Shown here in pieces: positions 8,409 to 15,792 of a stretch of DNA of 64,000 bases. Every line of letters starts with the position of its first letter. Position 1 is the first letter of the stretch. The DNA is taken from contig CAVIHU010000003.1 of NCBI GenBank assembly GCA_963642705.1, forward strand, positions 62,001 to 126,000, written 5' to 3'. A model generated the notes under the pieces. The model was not told the origin of the DNA and ran no database searches. It was given only the letters and a program-made list of their open reading frames with translations. The position numbers and the translations under genes were made by a program. Origin of the DNA: UBA11524 sp963642705. Lineage in GTDB: Bacteria; Bacillota; Clostridia; Christensenellales; Aristaeellaceae.

Positions 8409-9158
8409 ATGTACACTGGATTTGCAGAGGTCTATGATGCGCTGATGAACGACGTCCACTATGGCGCATGGGCGGACATGTACGCCCGAATGATGACGGC
8501 TTACGGCATTCCCCGCAACGGCAGGGTCTGTGAATGCGCCTGCGGAACGGGCGCACTGACGATGCCTTTGGCGCAGCTTGGCTACGACATGATGGGCATC
8601 GACCTGTCGCAGGAGATGCTCTGGCAGGCGGCGCAGAAGGCGCGCAAGGCGGGCTTCGGTATCCCCTTCATCCGGCAGGACATGCGCCAGCTGCGACTGC
8701 ATCGCCCGGTGGACGCAGTGCTTGCGACATGTGACGGCGTGAACTATCTGCTGCAGGATGTGGATGCAGCGGCATTCTTCCGGTCGGCATGGGATGCCGT
8801 CAAGCCCGGCGGCGGATTGTTCTTCGATGTGTCCACGCCGTACAAGCTGGAGCGTGCGCTCGGCGATCAGCTGCTGGGTGAGGACCGCCCGGATATCACA
8901 TACTTCTGGCAGAACCGCTATCATCCGGAGAAACAGTTGCTGGATATGCACTTGGCGATCTTCGTCAAGGAGGCGGACGGACGCTACCGGCGCATTGATG
9001 AGGATCAGACGCAGCGCGCGTATACGGCGGAGAAGCTCGCCGGACTCTTGCAATCAACCGGATTCCGCGATGTGCGGATTTTCGGAAAATCCTCGCTGAG
9101 CAAGCCAAATCCGGAGGAGCATCGCTGGCACATTGCGGCAAGAAAGCCAATTGAATAA
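8409..9158 (+). CDS. Class I SAM-dependent methyltransferase
   Basis: A 249-residue protein with a Rossmann-type methyltransferase fold. Motif I ECACGTGALTMPLAQLGYD (residues about 42-60) and the acidic end of strand 2 in MMGIDLS bind S-adenosylmethionine; LATCDGVNYL matches the strand-4 motif. An internal beta-rich insertion follows (FFDVSTPYKLE...TYFWQNRYHPE), as in the Methyltransf_25/YcgJ-like group often seen in Firmicutes. The substrate is unknown. It follows the YesL-like gene by 142 bases with no clear terminator and may be co-transcribed. The start codon has only a weak RBS (GAAGG five bases upstream). Confidence 0.85.
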   Translation: MYTGFAEVYDALMNDVHYGAWADMYARMMTAYGIPRNGRVCECACGTGALTMPLAQLGYDMMGIDLSQEMLWQAAQKARKAGFGIPFIRQDMRQLRLHRPVDAVLATCDGVNYLLQDVDAAAFFRSAWDAVKPGGGLFFDVSTPYKLERALGDQLLGEDRPDITYFWQNRYHPEKQLLDMHLAIFVKEADGRYRRIDEDQTQRAYTAEKLAGLLQSTGFRDVRIFGKSSLSKPNPEEHRWHIAARKPIE

Positions 9159-9214
9159 TTTTTCGGATGAGAAGAATTTTCGATAACCGGCGAATTTCAG
9201 GGGGCTATGGAACA

Positions 9215-9322
9215 GGGGAAGCATCAAGACCAGGCGAAGCTTTAAGACCAGGCGAAGCTTTAAAATCATGCGAAGCTTTAAAATCATGCGAAGCTTTAAA
9301 ATCAGGCGAAGCCTGCAAAGGA
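9215..9322. repeat. 18-bp tandem repeat array
   Basis: About five and a half copies of an 18-base unit, consensus GGCGAAGCTTTAAAATCA, at 9215, 9233, 9251, 9269, 9287 and a degraded copy at 9305. Units three to five are nearly identical. The array lies between the methyltransferase gene and hslO. An inverted repeat CGGAC-GAA-GTCCG follows at about 9335-9348. Confidence 0.9.
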
Positions 9323-9417
9323 ATTTTGAAAAATCGGACGAAGTCCGCGAAAAAAAACAACAGGGATGAATGACAACCGGATAACGGATGTCCATCAACC
9401 AAAAAGAGGCTTAAACA

Positions 9418-10332
9418 ATGTCTGAAGCAACAGAAACAATAATAGAGCGCCGCGCAGGCGATGAAATGCTCCGACTGACCCTCATGGACGGACAAGTCCG
9501 CGTCATGATGTGCGAAACAACTGCCATGGTGCAGCGTGCGGCAGATATCCATCACGCAACGCCTGTCTGTACGGCGGCTATGGGGAGGTTGATGACTGCG
9601 ACCGGCATGCTCGGCGTGATGATGAAGGGCGATCACGAGTCAGTGACGGTCAATATCCACGGCGACGGACCAATGGGAACGCTCGTTGCGGTTGCGAATC
9701 ACGGAGATGTGAAGGTCTGCGCGGACGATGCGCATGTCGAAATTCCTCTGCGTGCGGACGGCAAGCTTGATGTCGGCAGCGCCATCGGTCACACCGGACG
9801 CATGACCGTCATCAAGGATCTCGGCATGAAGGAGCCGTATATCGGCACCATTGAGCTTGTCAGCGGAGAGCTGGGTATTGATTTCGCGCAATATTTCACT
9901 GTCTCCGAGCAGCAGCCGTCGCTCGTGTCGCTGGGCGTGCTCGTCAGCGGTGATGTCGTGCTCAAGGCGGGCGGACTGCTTATCCAGCCGATGCCGGGCT
10001 GTGAGGAGGAAACGCTGCAGCAGCTTGAGCTTCGCAGCCCCATGTTCGCCGATATCAGCCGTGAGCTGACCGAAACGGACAAGGAGCAGCTGCTGGAGGA
10101 CTGGTTCCGCGGCATGAAGCCCGAATTGCTCGACCGCACGCCGCTGCGCTATCACTGCGGCTGCAGCAGGGAGCGCATGGAGAAGGCGCTCATCTCGCTC
10201 GGACGCAGGGAACTGCAGACCATCATCGATGAGGACACAGGCGCGGAGCTTGGCTGCCACTTCTGCCATCAGCAGTACCGGTTCACGACCGAACAGCTCA
10301 GGGAACTGCTCTCGCAGGCGACGCGCGAATAA
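9418..10332 (+). CDS. hslO: Redox-regulated chaperone Hsp33
   Basis: Holdase chaperone of the cytoplasm that is activated by oxidation. The N-terminal domain shows the family pattern MVQRAADIHHATPVCTAAMGR and the C-terminal redox switch has both halves of the zinc centre, CGC near residue 245 and CHFC near residue 282. The 304-residue length is normal. In the reduced form the four cysteines bind zinc; disulfide formation plus unfolding exposes the substrate site. The ATG at 9418 follows AAGAGG. It leads a three-gene run with the helical-repeat protein 17 bases downstream and the zinc-ribbon protein after that. The tandem array at 9215 lies just upstream, where its promoter would be expected. 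Confidence 0.96.
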   Translation: MSEATETIIERRAGDEMLRLTLMDGQVRVMMCETTAMVQRAADIHHATPVCTAAMGRLMTATGMLGVMMKGDHESVTVNIHGDGPMGTLVAVANHGDVKVCADDAHVEIPLRADGKLDVGSAIGHTGRMTVIKDLGMKEPYIGTIELVSGELGIDFAQYFTVSEQQPSLVSLGVLVSGDVVLKAGGLLIQPMPGCEEETLQQLELRSPMFADISRELTETDKEQLLEDWFRGMKPELLDRTPLRYHCGCSRERMEKALISLGRRELQTIIDEDTGAELGCHFCHQQYRFTTEQLRELLSQATRE

Positions 10333-10349
10333 AAGGAGACACGACATTC

Positions 10350-11204
10350 ATGAAGTGCATCAATTTTGACGATCATTTTGCGGAATTCACATCGAGCTGG
10401 ATGAAGGCGCACCGCAGCGAATACAAAACGTATGACCAGATGGAGGACGACCTGCCGCGCGTATACACCGAATTTCTGAATACGCCTGCCAAGTGGCTCG
10501 ACAACGTGACACCCGGCGCGTACTTCACGCAGTTCGAGGATGCGAAGGATCTGGTGGACTGGCTCGTGGCGTACTGCCGTAAGGGCATTCCTGTGCCGGA
10601 CATGCTGATGGAGCAGATTCAGGCGGTCGGCCGTCCGTGCGAAAAGCGTCTGCTGACGCTGCTTCGCGATGATGAGGCGGACGTGCCGGAGGAGGCAAAA
10701 ATGACTGCCATCGGGCTGCTGCGCGACATGAACAGCACGTTGCCGAAGATGCTCTACATCACGTGGCAGCTGAACCGCAGGGCGGAGGATGATTTGGCAG
10801 ACAACGCGCTGGACAGCCTGCGCGATATGGGCAAGGAAGCACTTCAGCCGATGCTGGAGAATCTGCCCAGGGCGAACGAAGCCGGTCAGGAGGCATTGCT
10901 GGACGTGCTGGCGAACTTCCCCGGCAACGAGAACGTCTATCAGCTGGCTGTGCGCCTGTTCGACAAGAACCCCGACCGTCGGGCATTGTTCGCGAGCTAT
11001 CTGGCGAAGCTGGGTGATGCGCGCGCACTGCCTGTGCTGAAGGCGGCTGCAATGGAGGAGAATTGCCGCTATGCCGATTATATCGAGCTGCGCGCGGCGA
11101 TTGAGGAGCTCGGCGGCGAGGCACCGGTGCGCGAATTCTACGACGATCCGGAATTTGACCTGCTGCATGGCATGGAGAACGACTCGGATGAGCCGCAGCA
11201 GTAA
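10350..11204 (+). CDS. HEAT-like helical-repeat protein
   Basis: A soluble acidic protein of 284 residues. The region from about 95 to 255 consists of regular pairs of amphipathic helices (CEKRLLTLLRDDEADVPEEA, ALQPMLENLPRANEAGQEAL, RALFASYLAKLGDARALPVL), the look of HEAT or armadillo-type repeats, which usually bind other proteins. The N-terminal 90 residues are a separate Trp/Tyr-rich helical part. I cannot assign a named family. It sits between hslO and the zinc-ribbon membrane protein with gaps of 17 and 30 bases, so the three are likely one operon. Confidence 0.75.
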   Translation: MKCINFDDHFAEFTSSWMKAHRSEYKTYDQMEDDLPRVYTEFLNTPAKWLDNVTPGAYFTQFEDAKDLVDWLVAYCRKGIPVPDMLMEQIQAVGRPCEKRLLTLLRDDEADVPEEAKMTAIGLLRDMNSTLPKMLYITWQLNRRAEDDLADNALDSLRDMGKEALQPMLENLPRANEAGQEALLDVLANFPGNENVYQLAVRLFDKNPDRRALFASYLAKLGDARALPVLKAAAMEENCRYADYIELRAAIEELGGEAPVREFYDDPEFDLLHGMENDSDEPQQ

Positions 11205-11234
11205 ACGCACGCACCTGCGGAAGGAGGCTGAAGC

Positions 11235-13193
11235 ATGATCTGTCCGAATTGCCGTGGCTATGCCGCGCCGGACGCGGTTCGATGCCCGAAGTGCGGCATG
11301 CCGCTGAATCTGGCGGATGATGGTGAGAAGAAGGAGGACAGCGACCTGCTGAGCTTCCGTCAGGGGCGGCATCTTCAGGGGCATCAGAAGGCACCGACGC
11401 CGCCTGAAAAGAGCACGCGCCGCCGCAGGAGAGGGTCACGCGCGCCGCAGGATGAGGAGGATATCCCGTCTGCCGGCAGCTATGAGCGTGAAGGCTCCGC
11501 GCATGTGTACGGAGAGGATGAAGCGATGCTGGATGACAGTGAGATGCTTTCGCCAAGCCATGCGCCGGATGCGCCGATTTCCTACGGCAAGCGCGCAAAA
11601 AACGAGCACCCGGAAAGGCGCAGCGACCAGTACCTGAAGCGCCATGTCAACTGGATGGCAGTGCTTGTGGGCACGGTCATCGGAGTCATCTGCCTGGCTG
11701 CCGGAATCTATCTTTTCCTGACCAGAACCGATTCCGGTCAGGTGCTTATGGCACGCATGGGATATGATGAAACGACCTCCGCGGCGCTCTGGCAGGTCGG
11801 CGAGGAGCGCATGAACAACGGTGACCTGACCGGCGCGATTGATTATTTCGAAAAGGCGAATGAGCTGGACGGCACGGAAAATGCGAATGTGTCCGGCTTG
11901 CTGATGCTCGGCAGCGCATACGAGGCGAACGACCAGCTCGACAAGGCGGAGGAAGTGTACGCGTACCTGTATACCGACATTGCGCCGAGTGCGTCCGACC
12001 CGTACAAGAATCAGGTGCGCCTTTATCTGGCGCAGGGGCGCGACAAGGAAGCGGCGGAGCTGCTTGCGACGGCGTATGCCAACACGGGTGTAGCATCCTT
12101 CAGTACGCAGCGCAGTGAAATCCTGCCGCCGACACCAGGCGCGAGCGTCACGGCTGGCTACTACACCGCGAAGCAGACAATTTCGTTTGACATCGCGGAC
12201 GATTATGCGATTTACTACACGTTCAACACGCTGAACGTCCTGCCGGACGAGGGTATCCTGTATACCGAACCGCTTGAGCTGGGCGAAGGCGAATGGACAC
12301 TGCGCGCAGTCAGCGTCAGCGATGACCTCGTCAGCGATGAAATGAAGGGCACCTATCAGATTTACATGCCGACGCCGCTCCAGCCGGACGTTTCACTTGC
12401 ACCCGGCACGTACGAGAAGCGCATCAAGGTCGGTCTGACCCCCGGTTCGCTGACCAAGGCGCAGCTGGAACAGAATCCGGGCTATGCCGCGACACTGACG
12501 GACGAGGTCGCGCAGACAATCACCATCTACTACACGATTGACGGCTCAACGCCCGATGAGGACAGTCCTATCTATACCACCGGCAACTGGATTACCATGC
12601 CGGGCGGCAATGTGACACTTAAGGCGATTTCCGTCAACGGCTACGGCAAGTCCAGCACCATCAAGGAAGTCGGATACAAATTCAAGCAGAAGCCGTACAC
12701 GAAGACGATGATGACGGTCGATGATGTCATCGGCAGCTGGAAGCTCGGTTCAACCTCGAAGGACGTGTTCACGGCGACATGCGGCGAGGGCAACAGCACC
12801 GAAACCGTGTACAGCTATACCATCGGCATGGATACGGAGAAGGTCACATACGATTGGGGATACGCCTGCTTTGCACGCCTGAAGACGGTGAATGTGCTGG
12901 TGGAGCTTTACATGACAACCAACGAGTTCACTGCGCCGCGCAGTACGAAAATCGGCAGCACCGGGGATGAGGTTGTCAGCGTCTACAAGGACTACGGTCA
13001 GGTGGAAAGCCCATCCGGCAATCGTGGCTTGTACGAGAACGAAACGAACAAGGGTAAAATCTACAAGCAGGAGGACGGCACGAAGATCATCCGCTATCGC
13101 GTCGAAACGGGCGACAGCCACATCTGGCAGCTCGACTACGAAACCGGCACGGACGGCGTTGTCAAGGCAATCCGCTGGCTCTACGAGCCCTAA
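11235..13193 (+). CDS. Zinc-ribbon membrane protein with TPR and chitobiase C-terminal-like domains
   Basis: A 652-residue mosaic. The N-terminus is a cytoplasmic zinc ribbon (CPNC...CPKCGMPL, residues 3-22), then a basic, disordered linker, one membrane helix (about 137-160), an extracytoplasmic TPR-like pair (about 178-285), and two modules of the chitobiase/beta-hexosaminidase C-terminal type (CHB_HEX_C). The second has the diagnostic YYTIDGSTPDEDSPIYT. The last 160 residues are a beta-rich domain I cannot name. The likely role is an envelope scaffold or sensor, given a zinc ribbon inside and beta modules outside. Start ATG with AAGGAGG upstream; last gene of the hslO run. Confidence 0.8.
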   Translation: MICPNCRGYAAPDAVRCPKCGMPLNLADDGEKKEDSDLLSFRQGRHLQGHQKAPTPPEKSTRRRRRGSRAPQDEEDIPSAGSYEREGSAHVYGEDEAMLDDSEMLSPSHAPDAPISYGKRAKNEHPERRSDQYLKRHVNWMAVLVGTVIGVICLAAGIYLFLTRTDSGQVLMARMGYDETTSAALWQVGEERMNNGDLTGAIDYFEKANELDGTENANVSGLLMLGSAYEANDQLDKAEEVYAYLYTDIAPSASDPYKNQVRLYLAQGRDKEAAELLATAYANTGVASFSTQRSEILPPTPGASVTAGYYTAKQTISFDIADDYAIYYTFNTLNVLPDEGILYTEPLELGEGEWTLRAVSVSDDLVSDEMKGTYQIYMPTPLQPDVSLAPGTYEKRIKVGLTPGSLTKAQLEQNPGYAATLTDEVAQTITIYYTIDGSTPDEDSPIYTTGNWITMPGGNVTLKAISVNGYGKSSTIKEVGYKFKQKPYTKTMMTVDDVIGSWKLGSTSKDVFTATCGEGNSTETVYSYTIGMDTEKVTYDWGYACFARLKTVNVLVELYMTTNEFTAPRSTKIGSTGDEVVSVYKDYGQVESPSGNRGLYENETNKGKIYKQEDGTKIIRYRVETGDSHIWQLDYETGTDGVVKAIRWLYEP

Positions 13194-13234
13194 ATGTCTT
13201 TGACGTTTTTTCGATATGTTTGTTTCCTCGGCAA

Positions 13235-13273
13235 CTTCGTTGCATTTCTTCGTTGCATTTCTTCGTTGTATTT
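13235..13273. repeat. 13-bp tandem repeat, three copies
   Basis: CTTCGTTGCATTT at 13235 and 13248, and CTTCGTTGTATTT at 13261, followed by a partial copy. The array lies between convergent genes. Confidence 0.9.
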
Positions 13274-13298
13274 CGTATTTCATGAACAATACGATCCC

Positions 13299-13335
13299 CA
13301 AAGGAGCTGTCCCTCACAGGTCAGCTCCTCTTTGG
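13299..13335 (+). terminator. Hairpin after the zinc-ribbon gene
   Basis: CCAAAGGAGCTG / CAGCTCCTCTTTGG forms a stem with a two-base bulge. There is no clear T run after it, so it is a weak or bidirectional terminator candidate. Confidence 0.45.
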
Positions 13336-13340
13336 CGTAC

Positions 13341-13366
13341 AAAAAAAGCCGGATAAAACCGGCTTT
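13341..13366 (-). terminator. Rho-independent terminator of the XRE regulator gene
   Basis: On the reverse strand, AAAGCCGG-TTTTAT-CCGGCTTT followed by further T residues (A run at 13341-13347 on the forward strand), about 40 bases past the stop codon. Confidence 0.8.
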
Positions 13367-13407
13367 ATGTCGTCTGGGAGGGACCGTGAGAAACGTTGCT
13401 TCGTTGA

Positions 13408-13743
13408 TTACTTCTTCATGTTGACTTTGTTGTCGCGGAGCATGCGCTCAATCAGCAGCGAACAGGACTGCTGCTGATCCTCCGGCAACGCACGGAAATT
13501 GACAAGGAAGCGGTGTTCGCCTGGCGTAAGGACAGCGGTGACACCCTCCTGCGGAAGCCGCCCGACAATATAATCAATGGAAACGCCGAAGTAATCCGCC
13601 ATGCGGTTGAGCACGGTCAGGTTTGGTTCGGTATCGCGGTTCTCGTATTGGTTGATTGACTGCTGACTGACCTCCAGGATTTCTGCCAACGCACGCTGAC
13701 TTAACCCCTGGTTAATCCTGAGCGCCTTCAAAACAGGTAGCAT
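13408..13743 (-). CDS. XRE-family transcriptional regulator, 111 aa
   Basis: A DNA-binding protein with a Cro/C1-type helix-turn-helix in its first 60 residues: LSQRALAEILEVSQQSINQYE, then the usual PNLTVLNRMADYFGVSIDYIVGR. The remaining 50 residues are helical, with ALPEDQQQSCSLLIERML probably serving for dimerisation. Reverse strand, ATG preceded by AGGAGG. It has its own promoter (13786-13814) and terminator and stands alone between convergent and co-directional genes, so its targets are unknown. A palindrome on its own -10 box suggests autorepression. Confidence 0.9.
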   Translation of the reverse strand: MLPVLKALRINQGLSQRALAEILEVSQQSINQYENRDTEPNLTVLNRMADYFGVSIDYIVGRLPQEGVTAVLTPGEHRFLVNFRALPEDQQQSCSLLIERMLRDNKVNMKK

Positions 13744-13782
13744 GGTAGAAGAAACCTCCTGCTTGTTGCATCATTTTCTATC

Positions 13783-13814
13783 GTTATCATAACATAACAA
13801 AATGCAAAAAGCAA
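13783..13814 (-). promoter_or_regulatory. Promoter and possible operator of the XRE regulator
   Basis: Reverse-strand TTGCTT (13809-13814), 17-base spacer, TATGAT (13786-13791). The 11-base palindrome GTTATCATAAC (13783-13793) covers the -10 box, a typical site for autorepression. Confidence 0.6.
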
Positions 13815-13899
13815 GAGTGAGGTTAACAGAATTTATAAAATCATCAATCTTATACCGATAAGAAAGGATGGTTGATCAAAAAATCAGGAAAAAGATACA

Positions 13900-14739
13900 T
13901 CATGCGCGGAGATTGCCCTCGTACGCGACCAAAATGCCGCCGTTTTCAGCGTAATAGGAGCATAGACCGCGCAGCGGAGCAATTTCGATTTCGGCATCGG
14001 GGAATTTTACATGCAGCGCGTCACGCAGCGCGAGTGCGCCGGTCTGATTGCTGCAATGGTGAATGTACACCTTCGAGCCGTTCCAGCCCTGCTTCATCAT
14101 GGTGTCGACCATGCTCTGCAACGCCTTATGTTCGCCGCGCACCTTGCCGGAGATGACAAATTCGCCGTTTTGTCCTGCCTTGCAGATGACGCGGATGCCG
14201 AGAATGCCGACAATGGCGCCTGCCGCCGCACTGACGCGGCCGTTCGCAACGAAGTTGTGGATGGAAGCGAGCGAGAAAACGAGGTTTGTACGGCAGCGGT
14301 ATGCAGTGACCGCGGTGACGATTTCATCAAAGTCAAGACCGCGGCGGATGCAGGCGGTGAGCTTCTCCACCATCTGCGTGCAGCCGGGACCGGCATTCAG
14401 GGTGTCAAACACGTGGACACGGCGATCGGGATACTGCGCCATGTACTCCTTTGCAGCCATACAGGCAGCGTTGTATGTGCCGGACATGGCAGAGGAAATG
14501 GTGACGCAAAACACCTCCTCTGCATTGCCGAAGGCATCCAGCCAGCATTGCGGACTCGGGCAGGACGTGCTCGATTTGCCCTTGTAGTGCTGGAAGAACG
14601 TGCGCAGCTCATCAAGGTCACAGCGCTCGTCATCGACAAACGTCCGGTCACCGGCATGGACGAGCAGCGGTACAACAGCGAATGGAACATCGGGGATTGT
14701 CAGCAAATCAGCGGAGGAATCCGCAACAATTTTCATCAT
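13900..14739 (-). CDS. DegV family fatty-acid-binding protein
   Basis: A 279-residue protein of the DegV/EDD fold, which binds a single fatty acid; in Firmicutes such proteins (FakB) present fatty acids to the kinase FakA. The N-terminal IVADSSADL, the TSCPSPQCW loop (family: TSQPS) and ISSAMSGTYNAA (ligand-carboxylate contacts) are conserved, as is FDTLNAGPGC. The start is one of two consecutive ATG codons after GGAAGG. No fakA is in the window. It is transcribed divergently from the DUF1836 gene, with its promoter at 14824-14852. Confidence 0.92.
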   Translation of the reverse strand: MMKIVADSSADLLTIPDVPFAVVPLLVHAGDRTFVDDERCDLDELRTFFQHYKGKSSTSCPSPQCWLDAFGNAEEVFCVTISSAMSGTYNAACMAAKEYMAQYPDRRVHVFDTLNAGPGCTQMVEKLTACIRRGLDFDEIVTAVTAYRCRTNLVFSLASIHNFVANGRVSAAAGAIVGILGIRVICKAGQNGEFVISGKVRGEHKALQSMVDTMMKQGWNGSKVYIHHCSNQTGALALRDALHVKFPDAEIEIAPLRGLCSYYAENGGILVAYEGNLRA

Positions 14740-14823
14740 TACAGTCAGCCTTCCTTTCCTGCCAAACGGAATATAAAAATCCGAAGCGAACTTCAGATTG
14801 ATGGTATCATGGTCACGAAAGAC

Positions 14824-14852
14824 ATAATATCAGTTTTTCAGAAACTTGTCAA
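14824..14852 (-). promoter_or_regulatory. Sigma-A promoter of the degV-family gene
   Basis: Reverse-strand TTGACA (14847-14852), exactly 17 bases, TATTAT (14824-14829). Confidence 0.85.
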
Positions 14853-14870
14853 GAAGTGTTGGAATTATAA

Positions 14871-14899
14871 TTGACGAGATGCGAAACCTGTGATATGAT
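14871..14899 (+). promoter_or_regulatory. Sigma-A promoter of the DUF1836 gene
   Basis: TTGACG (14871-14876), 17-base spacer, TATGAT (14894-14899). The -35 boxes of this and the divergent degV promoter are only 18 bases apart, so one bound protein could affect both. Confidence 0.85.
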
Positions 14900-14921
14900 A
14901 GCCATGAGGGGGGATACGTAC

Positions 14922-15446
14922 ATGATTGCAAACATCAGCGAATTCCGGATGCCGCGCTATCGGGAGATTCCGGACGTCGGGCTGTATCTTGACCAGACGG
15001 TGAAGTATATCAATCGGTATCTGTCGCCGCTGGGGTGTCTGGAAATCACATCGGCGATGGTTAGCAACTATGTCAAGAAGGGATATATTGCCAATCCGGT
15101 ACGCAAGCAATACAATGCTGAACAGATTGCCGAGCTGCTGTTTATCGCGGTGGCGAAGTCTGCACTGTCGATGGAGAACATCGTGCGGTTGTTTGACATG
15201 CAGAAGAAGGAGTACACGGTGCAACATGCGTATGATTACTTCTGCGACACGCTTGAGGCAACGCTGCAGTACACCTTCGGGTTGACGGATACGCTGGAAC
15301 GCTTCGGTACGGGCAGCATGCCGGAAAAGATGCTGCGTGCGACCATTATTGCGGTGACGCACATCATCTACCTGTCGAGTCAGTTTGATGCAATGGAAGG
15401 GCAAGGGACGCTGACGGCAGGTCATCTGGCATTGCCGGAGGAATAA
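14922..15446 (+). CDS. DUF1836 domain protein (putative HTH regulator)
   Basis: A 174-residue protein of the DUF1836 family, common in Clostridia and Bacilli. Residues about 25-100 form a helix-turn-helix of MerR-like layout (LEITSAMVSNYVKKGYIANPVRKQYN, where a wing follows the recognition helix), so DNA binding is inferred. The remainder is helical. No member has a well-defined role that I know of. Start ATG at 14922 follows GAGGGGGG; in-frame upstream ATGs at 14871 and 14904 overlap promoter elements and are rejected. Monocistronic, with a strong terminator. Confidence 0.85.
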   Translation: MIANISEFRMPRYREIPDVGLYLDQTVKYINRYLSPLGCLEITSAMVSNYVKKGYIANPVRKQYNAEQIAELLFIAVAKSALSMENIVRLFDMQKKEYTVQHAYDYFCDTLEATLQYTFGLTDTLERFGTGSMPEKMLRATIIAVTHIIYLSSQFDAMEGQGTLTAGHLALPEE

Positions 15447-15464
15447 ACAATAAAAATTGCAGGG

Positions 15465-15491
15465 GAAGCGGTCGCAGCCGCTTCTTTTTTT
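15465..15491 (+). terminator. Rho-independent terminator of the DUF1836 gene
   Basis: Stem GAAGCGG / CCGCTTC followed by TTTTTTT (15485-15491). Confidence 0.9.
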
Positions 15492-15514
15492 ATGCAAGCA
15501 TATATTTAAGAAGG

Positions 15515-15540
15515 TTGTTAGCTATATTGTAAACTAACAA
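15515..15540. promoter_or_regulatory. Inverted repeat TTGTTAG-N12-CTAACAA upstream of the mannanase gene
   Basis: Perfect seven-base arms at 15515-15521 and 15534-15540 inside an AT-rich 346-base gap (15447-15792) that holds no gene. A further CTAACAA (15758-15764) and the direct repeat GCTAAC (15757, 15768) lie in the mannanase leader. This is a candidate operator set for a substrate-responsive regulator. Confidence 0.45.
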
Positions 15541-15705
15541 ACAGAGTGATACTAAAATCAAATATGAGTAACGAAAATTTCAATGAAAAATGTTCGACTG
15601 CTAAAATGGTTGAAAAAAGAACAAATAAGACAAACAAAAGAAACTAATTGTGAATTAACAATGAAAAAAATTTGCCGAAAAACCGCCAAAATACGCAAAA
15701 AGGTA

Positions 15706-15734
15706 TTGCGTAAACTGCGCTGATGTAGTATAAT
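15706..15734 (+). promoter_or_regulatory. Promoter of the GH26 mannanase gene
   Basis: TTGCGT (15706-15711), 17-base spacer, perfect TATAAT (15729-15734); leader of about 52 bases. The weak -35 fits a promoter that needs an activator. Confidence 0.7.
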
Positions 15735-15792
15735 CAAATCGAAAGGTGAAACATAAGCTAACAAGAGGCTAACGAAAAGGGAGCGAAGATAA

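Noticed and set aside
9215..9322. Possible CRISPR array
   Set aside because: The units are contiguous with no unique spacers and are too short; no cas genes are present. The same holds for 42431-42502.
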